Notes: generated by a model not told the origin, from the sequence alone. Positions 1 through 9,162 are shown, counted from the first letter of the stretch. The stretch: 64,000 nt of DNA from JARRON01 sp037383845 (GCA_037383845.1 JARRON010000005.1:1-64000), one strand, 5' to 3'. Program-made: numbers and translations.

Positions 1-34
1 CGGCAGCCTGGGATGCCCGGGGGCGGGCCCGTGA
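1..34 (+). CDS. C-terminal end of an upstream gene, probably a FimU/GspH-like pseudopilin (partial)
   Basis: In frame 2 the first bases read ...SLGCPGAGP followed by a TGA at 32-34. This stop overlaps a GTG at 31 that can start the next pilin gene, the GTGA coupling seen elsewhere in this operon. In related operons fimU precedes pilV, so the fragment is probably the end of a FimU-like minor pilin. Only about ten residues are visible, so the identity rests on position alone. Confidence 0.3.
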   Translation, partial: GSLGCPGAGP

Positions 35-456
35 GGCGGGGCGCGAAGCGGGCGATGGCCGGATCGCTGCTCCCGGAGGTGCTGCTGGCCATGCTGCTCA
101 TGGGCCTGGCCGTGGGGGCCGGCCTGGGCCTGGTGCTGGAGGGCCTTCGCGGCCTGGCGGAGGCCCGGCAGCGGGACACGGCAGCGGCCCTGGCCTCGGA
201 TCTTGCGGGCATGATCCGCGCCCTGCCCACGGTGGACTGGCCGGCGGTGGCGCCCGGCGTGCCCTGCGCCGCCCCCTGCGCGCCGGAGGCCCTCGCGGCG
301 GCGGAGCTTGCCGCCTGGCAGGCCCGGGTGGCGGGTGCCCTGCCCGAGGGTGCCGGGGAGATCCGTCCGGCCAGCGCCGGCGCCGTGGCGGTAGCGGTGA
401 CCTGGACCCCGCCCCACTCGGACGCCGCGGAAGTGGTGCTGGGGGTGCTGCCGTGA
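31..456 (+). CDS. pilV: Type IV pilus minor pilin PilV-like
   Basis: This is a minor pilin of the type IV pilus, made as a prepilin, cut by the prepilin peptidase PilD and placed at the pilus tip complex. A short basic leader (RRGAKRAMAG) ends in Gly, followed by SLLPE with Glu at +5 and a hydrophobic helix (VLLAMLLMGLAVGAGLGLVL). Total length is about 141 residues. The GTG at 31 is preferred because it overlaps the upstream stop by four bases; ATG at 13 or 55 is possible. The stop overlaps the pilW start. PilV is assigned from operon position and the prepilin signature; the mature domain is too divergent to confirm by eye. Confidence 0.78.
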   Translation: MRRGAKRAMAGSLLPEVLLAMLLMGLAVGAGLGLVLEGLRGLAEARQRDTAAALASDLAGMIRALPTVDWPAVAPGVPCAAPCAPEALAAAELAAWQARVAGALPEGAGEIRPASAGAVAVAVTWTPPHSDAAEVVLGVLP

Positions 457-1295
457 AGCGCAGCCGCGGCATCGCCCTGGCCGAGCTCATGGTGGCCCTG
501 GCCGTGGGCCTGGGGCTGGTGCTCGCGGCGGCCACCCTGCAGGCCCGGATCTCCCAGCTGTCGCGCCAGGCCTCGGAGCTTGCCGAGGCGCAGGACGCCC
601 TGCGGATCGCGTTGGGGGTCATCGAGCACGACCTCCGCCACGCCGGGTTCTGGGGGCTCGTGCCGGAGGCCTCGGCGGTGGCCGGGCGCACGGGGGACGC
701 GGGTGCAGCGCCGGTGAGCGTGATCTCGGACTGCGGCGGCGGCTGGGCGGCGCGGCTGGAAAGACCCCTCGAAGTCCACCGGGGCGGCTGGGCCCTGGAC
801 TGCCCGCCGAACGGCGGCGCCCACGGCGCCAGCCACGTGCTGGTGCTGCGGCGGGCGAAGGTCAGCATGACCAGCGAGGACGCCGGCATCCTGCAGCTGG
901 CCTCGGATCGATGGCGCGGGCGGCTGTTCGCCGACGGCTCGGGGATGGCGGGCGCGGAGGTGGAGATCCGGGACCTCGTCGCCCGCGCCTACTACGTCAG
1001 CCGCCGCTCCACCGCGGACCCCTCCCGGCCGTCGCTAAGGCGCAAGACCCTGCAGCGGGGCCCGCGCATGGTGGACGAGGAAGTCAACGCCGGCATCGCC
1101 GCCATGACCGTGGAGCTCGGCGTGGACGGCGATGCCCCGGGTGAGCCCGGCCATGGACTGCCGGATGCCTTCGTGGCGCCGGGCACGCCGGCGGCCGGGG
1201 ACGTCGTGGCGGTGCGGGTGAAGCTGACCGCGCACGGGCCGGACCGGCTGACTGCCTTCCGGACCGTCCGGCTGCAGGAGCGCGCGCCATGGTGA
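453..1295 (+). CDS. pilW: Type IV pilus minor pilin PilW
   Basis: Minor pilin of the type IV pilus tip or priming complex. The 280-residue protein opens with MKRSRG|IALAE, a PilD cleavage site with Glu at +5, then a hydrophobic N-terminal helix (LMVALAVGLGLVLAAATL) and a large C-terminal globular domain. The segment IALGVIEHDLRHAGFWG is typical of PilW, which usually has a conserved 'DLR.AGF.G' stretch. The ATG overlaps the pilV stop (ATGA), and the end overlaps pilX by seven bases, so translation is likely coupled. PilW is larger than the other minor pilins, as expected for the family. Confidence 0.85.
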   Translation: MKRSRGIALAELMVALAVGLGLVLAAATLQARISQLSRQASELAEAQDALRIALGVIEHDLRHAGFWGLVPEASAVAGRTGDAGAAPVSVISDCGGGWAARLERPLEVHRGGWALDCPPNGGAHGASHVLVLRRAKVSMTSEDAGILQLASDRWRGRLFADGSGMAGAEVEIRDLVARAYYVSRRSTADPSRPSLRRKTLQRGPRMVDEEVNAGIAAMTVELGVDGDAPGEPGHGLPDAFVAPGTPAAGDVVAVRVKLTAHGPDRLTAFRTVRLQERAPW

Positions 1296-1723
1296 GACAC
1301 GACGGCGGATTCGTGCTCGTGATGGTCATGGTACTGCTCGTCGCCGGCGCCATGCTGGCCGCCGCGGTGGCCGCTTCCGCCGCTATCGAGACGGCCATGG
1401 CGGGCCAGTCCGTGGAAACGGCCGCGGCCTTCAGCGCCGCCGAAGCCGGGGTGGCCACCGCGCTCCGGTCCGGCGGCTGGTCGGCAGGTCCCTGGACGGA
1501 CACCGGCACCCTGCCCGGCGGGGCGGCATGGGAAGCCGCGGTCACCCTCGCCGCGGCCGCCATCGCCGGCGACGGGACGACGCCGGAATGGCATTTCGAG
1601 ATAGTCAGCACGGGGAGCGCCGGGCGGGCGACGACCACCCTGGTGCAGGGCTTCGTGGTCCGCGGCGCGTTGCCGGGGGAACCCGTGCTGACCTACTGGC
1701 GGCAGGAGGGCCCGGCGCCGTGA
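1289..1723 (+). CDS. pilX: Type IV pilus minor pilin PilX-like
   Basis: PilX-like minor pilin of 144 residues. The N-terminus MVRHDGG|FVLVMVMVLLVAG resembles the PilX N-terminal family: a hydrophobic helix after a Gly, without the usual Glu at +5. Downstream, FSAAEAGVATAL is the AEAG segment commonly found after the helix in PilX proteins. It overlaps pilW by seven bases at the 5' end and pilE by four bases (GTGA) at the 3' end. In Pseudomonas pilY1 follows pilX, but here pilE follows directly. Pilus-tip function is known for the family and inferred here. Confidence 0.75.
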   Translation: MVRHDGGFVLVMVMVLLVAGAMLAAAVAASAAIETAMAGQSVETAAAFSAAEAGVATALRSGGWSAGPWTDTGTLPGGAAWEAAVTLAAAAIAGDGTTPEWHFEIVSTGSAGRATTTLVQGFVVRGALPGEPVLTYWRQEGPAP

Positions 1724-2133
1724 AGGCCAGGGGATTCACGTTCCTGGAGCTGCTGGCGGCCATGGCCATCGTCGCCGTGCTGGCCGCCGCGGCCATACCC
1801 GCCTGGCGGGGCATGGTGGTGAAGGCGGGACGCCTGGATGCTACCGAGGCCCTGATGGACCTGGCCTCGGCCCAGGAGCGCTACCGCTTCGTCCACGGCC
1901 GCTACTGCGACACCGCCGGCGGTGCGCCACCCGGCGGACTGGGCATGGTGAAAAGCCGCCGCGGCTGGTACGTGCTGGAGATCCTCTCTGCCGACGAGAC
2001 CTCGTTCACCGCGGAAGCCCGGGCCGCGAAAGCCTCCCCCCAGGCCGACGACGTCCTGTGCCGGGTGTTCTCCATCGATGAGACTGGCCGGCGCGGATCC
2101 TCGCCGGGCAGCGTGGAGGAATGCTGGCCGTAG
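1720..2133 (+). CDS. pilE: Type IV pilus minor pilin PilE
   Basis: Minor pilin PilE, 137 residues. The GTG at 1720 overlaps the pilX TGA. The leader VKARG is followed by FTFLELLAAMAIVAVLAAAA, a textbook prepilin helix with Glu at +5, then IPAWRGMVVKAGRLDATEAL and the segment AQERYRFVHGRYC found in PilE proteins. Two C-terminal Cys (in VLCRVF and VEECWP) could form the D-region disulfide. It is the last gene of the pilin operon and converges on ispH, with 34 bases between stops and no clear terminator. Confidence 0.85.
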   Translation: MKARGFTFLELLAAMAIVAVLAAAAIPAWRGMVVKAGRLDATEALMDLASAQERYRFVHGRYCDTAGGAPPGGLGMVKSRRGWYVLEILSADETSFTAEARAAKASPQADDVLCRVFSIDETGRRGSSPGSVEECWP

Positions 2134-2167
2134 TGACCGGGGCCATGCCTCCCCCGGGATCTGCAAC

Positions 2168-3127
2168 TCAGCCGTGGGTGCCGGTACCCGCCACCTTGCG
2201 AAGCGCCTTGGGCAGGCTGAACACCACGTGCTCTTCCCGGCCGACCACCTCGGTGGGCACCTCGCCGCCCCACTCCTTCAGCCGCGCCACCACCTGCTGG
2301 ACCAGCAGTTCGGGCGCAGAGGCCCCGGCAGTCACGCCGACGGTGTCGCAGTCTTCGAACCACTCGGGCTTGAGGTCATCGGCGCCGTCCACCAGGTAGC
2401 CCGGCACACCGGCCTTGAAGGCGATCTCCTTGAGCCGGTTCGAGTTCGAGCTGGTTGGTGAGCCGACGACGACGATGACGTCGCAGGTGTGCACCAGTTC
2501 CTTCACCGCGTCCTGCCGGTTCTGGGTGGCGTAGCAGATGTCTTCCTTGCGCGGGCCGGTCAGGGACGGGAACCGGGCCCGCAGTGCGTCGATGACGCGG
2601 GCGGTGTCGTCCACGGACAACGTGGTCTGGGTGACGAAGGCAAGGTTGTCCGGGTCCCGGATGTTCAGCGTAGCCACGTCCTCCGGGGTCTCGACGAGGT
2701 AAATCGCCCCGCCGAAAGAGGTGTCGTACTGGCCCATGGTGCCTTCCACCTCCGGGTGCCCCTCGTGGCCGATGAGGATGACCTCCCGCCCCTGCTTCGC
2801 GTATCTCAGGACCTCCATGTGCACCTTGGTCACCAGGGGACAGGTGGCGTCGAACACCTCCAGGCCACGCTCGTCGGCCTCGTCCCGAACGGCCCGGGAC
2901 ACGCCGTGGGCGCTGAAGATCACGGTGGCCCCGTCGGGCACGTCCTCCAGTTCATCGACGAAGATCGCGCCCAGGCCCTTCAGCTGGTCTACGACGTAGC
3001 GGTTGTGCACCACCTCGTGGCGCACGTAGATCGGCGGGCCGAAAAGCTTCAGGGCACGCTCTACGATGTCGATGGCGCGGTCCACGCCGGCACAGAAGCC
3101 CCGGGGATTGGCGAGCAGTATTTTCAT
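2168..3127 (-). CDS. ispH: 4-hydroxy-3-methylbut-2-enyl diphosphate reductase IspH (LytB)
   Basis: Last enzyme of the MEP isoprenoid pathway. It reduces HMBPP to IPP and DMAPP using a [4Fe-4S] cluster. The 319-residue protein begins MKILLANPRGFCAGVDRAI, with the first cluster Cys in PRGFCAGV. The other two ligands are in DATCPLVTKVH and EDICYATQNRQ, and the HEVVHN and GHEGHPE histidine motifs are present. Length matches the family (about 310-320). In many relatives fkpB lies between lspA and ispH; here only about 150 non-coding bases separate them. The pathway continues in this window with ispB. Confidence 0.97.
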   Translation of the reverse strand: MKILLANPRGFCAGVDRAIDIVERALKLFGPPIYVRHEVVHNRYVVDQLKGLGAIFVDELEDVPDGATVIFSAHGVSRAVRDEADERGLEVFDATCPLVTKVHMEVLRYAKQGREVILIGHEGHPEVEGTMGQYDTSFGGAIYLVETPEDVATLNIRDPDNLAFVTQTTLSVDDTARVIDALRARFPSLTGPRKEDICYATQNRQDAVKELVHTCDVIVVVGSPTSSNSNRLKEIAFKAGVPGYLVDGADDLKPEWFEDCDTVGVTAGASAPELLVQQVVARLKEWGGEVPTEVVGREEHVVFSLPKALRKVAGTGTHG

Positions 3128-3279
3128 GCCGTCTAGTCTAGCGCGGACGCCCGCGCGGCACAGCCGTGAGCGGCCGGAAAACGCGGCGCCGCCGTCCGCA
3201 GCGGATGGCGGGCCTGCGTCGCGAACGGGGCCGCGTCGCCGGATCGGGAGCGGTGAGGTCGCAGCGGCGGCGGACGCGG

Positions 3280-3816
3280 TCAGTCATCATCGGCGGCCCC
3301 GCGGCGTCCCTCGAAGATGCTGTCGAGGATCAGGATGATCGCGCCCACGGTGATGGCGGAATCGGCCACGTTGAAGGCCGGATAGAACCAGCCCTTGTAG
3401 TGGACGCTGATGAAATCCACCACGTAGCCGTGGGCGATCCGGTCGATGACGTTACCTACGGCCCCGCCCACGATCAGCGCCAGGCCGAAGGCCAGCCAGC
3501 CTTTTCCCCGGGCCGGGAGCTTCTTCAGCCAGAAGGCTACGAGCACCGTCACCACCAGCGCAAGGATGATGAAGAACCATCGCTGCCAGCCCGAGGCGTC
3601 GGCCAGGAAACTGAAAGCCGCCCCGGTGTTGTGCATGCGGGTGATGCCCAGCACCGGCAGCAGCTCGATGCGGTCGTGGAGCTCCATCCGCACCAGGATG
3701 GCCCACTTGGTGAGCTGGTCCACGGCGACGATGATGGCCGACAGCCAGAGCCAGCGCATGGCGCCGACGTCGCTGGGGATGGGGCCGGTATTTGTCTCGC
3801 CAGGATTAGCCATCAT
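3280..3816 (-). CDS. lspA: Lipoprotein signal peptidase II LspA
   Basis: Inner-membrane aspartyl protease that removes signal peptides from diacylglyceryl-prolipoproteins such as the decaheme cytochromes, PqiC and EexN-like proteins in this window. The catalytic regions are visible: VDQLTKWAI near the N-terminus, RMHNTGAAFSF, GGAVGNVIDRIAHGYVVDFI and PAFNVADSAI, holding both catalytic Asp. About four membrane helices, 178 residues. Two adjacent ATGs (3816 and 3813) can start it. It follows ileS on the same strand, with a palindromic repeat in the 58-base gap. Confidence 0.95.
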   Translation of the reverse strand: MMANPGETNTGPIPSDVGAMRWLWLSAIIVAVDQLTKWAILVRMELHDRIELLPVLGITRMHNTGAAFSFLADASGWQRWFFIILALVVTVLVAFWLKKLPARGKGWLAFGLALIVGGAVGNVIDRIAHGYVVDFISVHYKGWFYPAFNVADSAITVGAIILILDSIFEGRRGAADDD

Positions 3817-3831
3817 CGATTTCGCCGAAAG

Positions 3832-3867
3832 GGGCCGTGCCTCTTGGGGGCCTGTGAGGCATGGCCC
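3832..3867. repeat. Dispersed palindromic repeat, copy A (ileS-lspA gap)
   Basis: GGGCCGTGCCTC (3832-3843) and GAGGCATGGCCC (3856-3867) form a 12-bp inverted repeat with one G/T mismatch and a 12-base loop. The same core occurs at 15488-15550 and, more degenerate, at 11997-12030 and 14819-14858. The element would be transcribed between ileS and lspA. Confidence 0.75.
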
Positions 3868-3874
3868 TGTATGT

Positions 3875-6596
3875 TTAGGCCCACCGCCGGGTTTCGCCGT
3901 CGCCGGCGACGTTTTCCACGCAGCGGCCGCAGATCCCGGGATGCTCCGGGTCCGCGCCCACGTCCGGCCGGCGATGCCAGCACCGCACGCACTTCTCATC
4001 CGTCACCGGCGCCACCTTCGCGAACACCCGTCCCTCGAAGCCCTCCAGCGCCACGGCCTCGTCGGGCTTCTCGTCCAGGCCTTCGAGGACTGCATCGGAG
4101 GTGATGAACACGAACCTGAGTTCGTCACCCAGCCCGGACATCCGGTCCGCCAGGTCGTCAGCGGCGTACAGGGTCACCCGGGCGTCCAGCCCGGAGCCGA
4201 TTTCGTCGGCCCGGCGCAGCTTCTCCAGCTCCCGGGACACGGATTCCCGAATCTGCAACAGCAGCCTCCAGTCGGGGTCGCCGTCCCGGGCCGGGGCCTC
4301 GGGAATGTCGTGCCAGGTCGCGAACAGCACCGATTCCTCCCGGGCGCCGGGCAGGCCGGCCCAGATCTCCTCCGAGGTGAACGCCAGGATGGGCGCGAGC
4401 CAGCGCACCATGGCCTCGGCCACGTGGTACATCGCGGTCTGGGCCGAGCGCCGGGCCAGGCTGTCGGCCCGGGTGGTGTACAGCCGGTCCTTGAGCACGT
4501 CCAGGTAGAACCCGCCCATGTCCACCACGCAGAAGTTGTGCACCTTCTGGTAGATGAGGTGGAACTCGTAGTCCCCGTAAGCCCGCACCACCTCGGCCTG
4601 CAGCGCCCGGGCCCGCTCCAGGGCCCAGCGGTCCAGGGCCAGCATGTCCTGCGGGTCCACGGCGTTCTTCGCCGGATCGAAGCCGTGCAGGTTGCCGAGC
4701 AGGAAACGGGCGGTGTTGCGCATGCGCCGGTAAGAATCCGCCATGCGTTTCAGGATCTCGTCGGAGACGGATATCTCGCCCCGGTAGTCCGTGGCCGCAA
4801 CCCAAAGCCGCAGGACGTCGGCGCCCAGGGAATTCACGACCTTTTGGGGCGCGATCACGTTGCCCAGGCTCTTGGACATCTTCCGGCCCTTCTCGTCCAC
4901 GGTGAAGCCGTGGGTGAGCGCGGCCCGGTAGGGCGCGGTGCCGTGCATCGCCACCGAGGTCAAGAGCGAGCTTTGGAACCAGCCCCGGTGCTGGTCGGAT
5001 CCCTCCAGGTACAGGTCCGCGGGGAAGGTGGTCTCGTCGGGGCGGGTGGCGGCCAGGCAGTGGTGCATGAGGCCGGAATCCAGCCACACGTCCATGATGT
5101 CGCCCACCTTCTGGTAGTCGGCGGCCTCGTCGCCCAGGCACTCCGCCGGATCCAGCTCCCACCAGGCGTCGATGCCGGCTTCGGCCACCCGGGCGGCGAC
5201 TTCGTGCAGGAGTTCCACCGTCCGGGGATGAGGCTCGCCCGTGTCTTTGTGAACGAACAGGGCGATGGGCACGCCCCAGGTCCGCTGGCGGGAGATGCAC
5301 CAGTCCGGCCGGCCTTCCACCATGGACCGGATGCGGTTTTCTCCCCAGGCGGGCATCCAGGTGACCTCGCCGATGGACTTCAGCGCCGCCGCCCGCAGGC
5401 CGGCGGCCTCGCTCTTCCAGCAGCTCCACGATCACCGGGTTGGCCTTGAACACGTTGAGGCCGTCGACGATGCCGGTACCCTCCCGGAACTTGCCGTCGT
5501 CCCCCACCGGGTTCTCCACCGGGAGGTCGTATTTCTTGCCGACGGCGAAGTCCTCGTGGCCGTGGCCGGGAGCCGTGTGTACCGCGCCCGTGCCCGCCTC
5601 CAGGGTCACGTGCTCGCCCAGGATCACCGGCACCTGGCGGTCGTAGAAGGGATGGGCCAGCGCCAGTCCCTCCAGGGCCGAGCCCTTCGCCACCGCCAGC
5701 TCCTCGAAGTGCTCGACGCCCCAGCGGCGCATGGCGGGCGTCAGCAGATCCCGGGCGATGATGATCCGCTCCGGCCCCCGGGATCCTTCGAAACTCACCA
5801 GCGCATATTCCAGGTCCGGATGCAGGGCCACCGCCTGGTTGGCCGGCAGGGTCCAGGGGGTCGTCGTCCAGATGGGGACGGACAGGACGCCCGCGCGGCG
5901 GCTGCCGGCGTCACCGCCAAAGGCGGCCAGCGCGGCATTCTCGTCCACCACCGGGAAGCGAACGTCGATGGCCGGCGAGGTCCGGTCAGCGTATTCGACT
6001 TCCGCCTCGGCCAGGGCCGAGCCGCACTCCAGGCACCAGTGGACCGGCTTGAAGCCCTTGTAGAGGTGCCCGTTGGCGATGATGCGGGCCAGGGCCTTCA
6101 GCTGCTCGGCCTCGTAGCCCGGCTGCATGGTCAGGTAGGGCCGTTCCCAGTCACCCAGCACCCCCAGCCGCCTGAAGTCCGTCCGCTGGGCGTCCACCTG
6201 GGACCGCGCGAACTCCCGGCAGGCGTCGCGGAAGGCCTTGGGGTCGAGCTTCTCGCCCACCCTGCCGTGCTTGCGCTCCACCACCAGCTCGATGGGCAGC
6301 CCGTGGCAGTCCCAGCCGGGGATGTAGGGCGCATCGAACCCGTCCAGGGTGCGGGCCCGGACGACGATATCCTTCAGCACCTTGTTGACGGCGTGGCCCA
6401 GGTGAATGGCGCCGTTGGCATAGGGCGGGCCGTCGGGCAGGAAGAACACCGGGCGGCCCTTCACGTGCTCCCGCAGCCGGTGATAGAGGCCGCGCTCGTC
6501 CCACTCCGCCAGCATGCCCGGCTCCCGGTTGGCCAGGTTGGCCCGCATGGGGAAGTCCGTCTTCGGCAGGTTCAGGGTGTCCTTGTACTCAGCCAC
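3875..6596 (-). pseudogene. ileS: Isoleucyl-tRNA synthetase IleS, reading frame broken by an internal deletion and frameshift
   Basis: IleS charges tRNA-Ile and edits Val-tRNA-Ile. The 5' part (ATG at 6596 to about 5412, about 395 codons) carries the HIGH motif (YANGAIHLGHAV) and the CP1 editing domain (WTTTPWTLPANQ, GTGAVHTAPGHGHEDF). The 3' part (about 5410 to 3875, about 511 codons) is in another frame. It resumes at EAAGLRAAALKSIGEV and carries RPDWCISRQRTWG, the KMSKS motif (GRKMSKSLGN) and the C-terminal zinc-binding tail (CVRCWHR ... CGRC). At the junction about 35 residues normally present are gone, including the conserved YPHCWR-HKTP and RATPQWF region. The sum, about 906 residues, compares with 938 in E. 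coli. This is a deletion of roughly 100 bp, not a one-base error. As ileS is essential, either a second copy exists elsewhere or the assembly is wrong here. Confidence 0.9.
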
Positions 6597-6611
6597 TTGG
6601 GTTGGTCCTCT

Positions 6612-7544
6612 TCACGCCTGGCCGGCCAGTACCGCCCGGGCCCGGGCGGCGTCCTCGTCCATTTGCATTCGCAGGCGCTCCACGTTTTCGAATCGCTCTT
6701 CGTCCCTGAGTCGGCGGACGAATTCCACCGTCAGCCGCTTGCCGTACAGGTCCCCCTCGAAGTCGAAGAGGTGAGCCTCCAGCAGCGGCTCCGTACCCTC
6801 CACCGTGGGCCGCGTCCCGAGGTTGACCACTGCCGGTAGTGACCGTTCCGCCGCGCCGATGACACGGGCGGCAAACACCCCGTTCAGCGGCAGCACCTGC
6901 CGGCCGGGGCGCAGGTTGGCCGTGGGGTACCCCAGCCTGCGGCCGAGCCGGTCCCCGGGGATGACCCGCCCGGTCATGCTGTAGGGCCGGCCCAGCAGCC
7001 GTTCCGCCAGTTCCAGGTCGCCCTCGCCCAGGGCCTTCCGCACCGCCGTGCTGCTGACCCGGATGTCGTCCACCATCCGCGTAGGCGTGTCCGTGACCTC
7101 GAAACCATGCTCCTGGCCCGCTTGCACCAGGGTGTCGAAGTCCCCGGCCCGGTTGCGCCCGAAACGAAAGTCGTCCCCGATCACCAGGTATTGAACGTCA
7201 AGGCCGTCCACCAGGAACTCCTGGATGAAAGCCTGGGGCGAGAGGTCGGCCACCCGCCGCCCGAACCGCACCAGGAACAGCCGGTCCACGCCGGCGGCCG
7301 CCAGCCCCTCGAACTTCTCCCGGAACCGCAGCAGTCGCGGCGGCGCCGACGACCCGGCGAAATATTCCCTCGGGGTGGGCTCGAAGCTCATCACCACCGC
7401 CGGCAGGTCCAGGCTCCCCGCGCGGCCCGCGAGCTGGGCGAGCACGGCCTGGTGGCCCAGGTGCAGCCCGTCGAAGTTGCCGATGGTGACCGCGCACCCC
7501 CGGTGCGCAGGGCGCAGGTTATGCCTTCCCCGGATGAGCTCCAC
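6612..7544 (-). CDS. ribF: Bifunctional riboflavin kinase / FAD synthetase RibF
   Basis: Converts riboflavin to FMN and then FAD. The N-terminal nucleotidyltransferase domain has VTIGNFDGLHLGHQAVL, which holds the GxFDGxHxGH motif, and later RVSSTAVRKAL, the ISST-type motif. The C-terminal kinase domain has GRRLGYPTANL and the segment GVFAARV. At 310 residues the length fits the family. It lies 15 bases upstream of ileS and 49 bases downstream of murJ on the same strand, as in Pseudomonas. FAD is used by enzymes such as the oxidoreductase at 40.8 kb. Confidence 0.97.
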   Translation of the reverse strand: MELIRGRHNLRPAHRGCAVTIGNFDGLHLGHQAVLAQLAGRAGSLDLPAVVMSFEPTPREYFAGSSAPPRLLRFREKFEGLAAAGVDRLFLVRFGRRVADLSPQAFIQEFLVDGLDVQYLVIGDDFRFGRNRAGDFDTLVQAGQEHGFEVTDTPTRMVDDIRVSSTAVRKALGEGDLELAERLLGRPYSMTGRVIPGDRLGRRLGYPTANLRPGRQVLPLNGVFAARVIGAAERSLPAVVNLGTRPTVEGTEPLLEAHLFDFEGDLYGKRLTVEFVRRLRDEERFENVERLRMQMDEDAARARAVLAGQA

Positions 7545-7593
7545 GGCCAGATTCCCAACGGCGCCTCAGCGGCGCCGGCTCAAAAGATCGCGA

Positions 7594-9162
7594 TTATACG
7601 GAAACCCCCGGGCCCGCGGGGCGCAGGTGGGCCGGCCGGAGCCCCAGGGCCAGCAGGGCCGCCGCGTACACCCCGAGCCCCAGGGCAATGCACCCGGCAA
7701 GCCTGAGCCCCCGGGCCTGCCAGCCCGCCGCCAGCCAGCCTTCCAGGGAGCCGGCCGCCCAGAAGAGCGCCGCCGCCATGAGCAGGTTCGCCAGCACGAC
7801 CTTCAGGGCCAGGGGTCCCCAGCCCGCCAGGGGCCGGTAGATGTCCGCCCGCCGCAGTCCCCGGTAAAGGGCGGCGGCGTTGTAGGCCGCGGCGATCCCC
7901 GTGGCGGCCGCCAGCCCGGCATGGGCGCCGGGCACCGCCAGGTACACCATGGGCACCACGATGGCGAAGTTCAGGCCGATGTTCACGAACATGGACCGGA
8001 TGCTGAACTTCACCGGCGTCTTCGCGTCCTGGCGGCTGAAATAGGCCGGCGCCAGCACCTTGACCAGGGTGAAGCCCACCAGGCCCAGGGCGTACGCCAT
8101 CAGCGAAAGCGACGCCATGCGCACGTCACTTTCGGCGAACTCGCCGTAGTTGAAAAGGGTCGCAAGCATGGGACCGGCCAGCACGAACAGGCCCACGGCC
8201 GCCGGCACGGCGATCACGGCCACCAGCCGCAGGGCCCAGTCCACGGTGGCGCTGAAGGCCTCCATGGACTGCTCGGCGTGGCGCTTCGAAAGCCCGGGCA
8301 GGATCACCGTGGCCAGGGCGATGGCGAAGATGCCCAGGGGGAACTCGAGCAGCCTGTCCGAGTAGTAAAGCCAGCTGATGCTGCCGGTCACGAGGAACGA
8401 GGCGATGATGCGGTCCACGATCAGGTTCACCTGGGCCATGGACGAGCCCACGATGGCCGGGGCCATCAGCCGCAGGATCTTCTGCACCCCCGGGTCGCTC
8501 CACCCCCAGCGGGGCCGGGGCAGGATTCGCACGCCCTTGAGGAACGGCAGCTGGAACGCAAGCTGCACGATGCCGGCGATGAACACGCCGACGGCGAGGG
8601 CCACGATGGGCTGGGCCATCTTCGGCGCCAGCCAGACCGCCGTGGCGATCAGCACCACGTTCAGCAGCACCGGCGTGAAGGCCGGCACGCCGAACCGTCC
8701 GTAGGTGTTCAGTATCCCGCCGGCGAAGGCCGTCAACGAGATGAACAACAGATAAGGAAAGGTCAGCCGGAGCATGAAGCTGGCCAGCTCCAGCTTCGCG
8801 GGATCGTCGATGAAACCCGGGGCGAACAGGAGGATCAGCAGGGGCGCTGCCACCACGCCCACCAGGGTCAGCCCGAACAGGACGACGCCCAGGGTGCCCG
8901 AGACCCGGTCGGCCAGGGCCTGCACCTCGGCGTGGCTGCGGCCGGACTGGTACTCGGAGAGCACGGGAACGAAGGCCTGGGAGAATGCCCCCTCCCCGAA
9001 CAGCCGCCTCAGGAAATTGGGGATCTGGAAGGCCACGACGAAGACGTCCATGCCGGCGCCCGCACCGAAAATCCGGGCGAACACCACATCCCTGGCAAAG
9101 CCCAGGACACGGGAGAGCAGCGTGTTGCCGCCGACGACGGAGGTGGAGCGGGCCAGACTCAT
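7594..9162 (-). CDS. murJ: Lipid II flippase MurJ (MviN)
   Basis: Inner-membrane flippase that moves lipid II across the cytoplasmic membrane for peptidoglycan synthesis. The start MSLARSTSVVGGNTLLSRVL at 9162 matches the family N-terminus; a longer frame upstream has no membrane character and was not used. The protein is 522 residues with about 14 predicted membrane helices. Characteristic segments are GFARDVVFARIFG, DVFVVAFQIPNFLRRLFGEG and ALGLVGFTLVKVLAPAYFSRQD. In relatives murJ is next to rpsT; here the cytochrome and his regions lie between them. Confidence 0.96.
   Translation of the reverse strand: MSLARSTSVVGGNTLLSRVLGFARDVVFARIFGAGAGMDVFVVAFQIPNFLRRLFGEGAFSQAFVPVLSEYQSGRSHAEVQALADRVSGTLGVVLFGLTLVGVVAAPLLILLFAPGFIDDPAKLELASFMLRLTFPYLLFISLTAFAGGILNTYGRFGVPAFTPVLLNVVLIATAVWLAPKMAQPIVALAVGVFIAGIVQLAFQLPFLKGVRILPRPRWGWSDPGVQKILRLMAPAIVGSSMAQVNLIVDRIIASFLVTGSISWLYYSDRLLEFPLGIFAIALATVILPGLSKRHAEQSMEAFSATVDWALRLVAVIAVPAAVGLFVLAGPMLATLFNYGEFAESDVRMASLSLMAYALGLVGFTLVKVLAPAYFSRQDAKTPVKFSIRSMFVNIGLNFAIVVPMVYLAVPGAHAGLAAATGIAAAYNAAALYRGLRRADIYRPLAGWGPLALKVVLANLLMAAALFWAAGSLEGWLAAGWQARGLRLAGCIALGLGVYAAALLALGLRPAHLRPAGPGVSV

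Noticed and set aside
5395..5425. Programmed ribosomal frameshift in ileS
   Set aside because: About 35 conserved residues are missing at the junction, so a shift in reading frame alone would not restore the protein; no slippery sequence is seen.
3446..5449. Long open frame antisense to lspA and ileS on the plus strand
   Set aside because: Shadow of GC-rich coding sequence on the other strand; no family resemblance, and the minus-strand frames carry clear IleS and LspA motifs.
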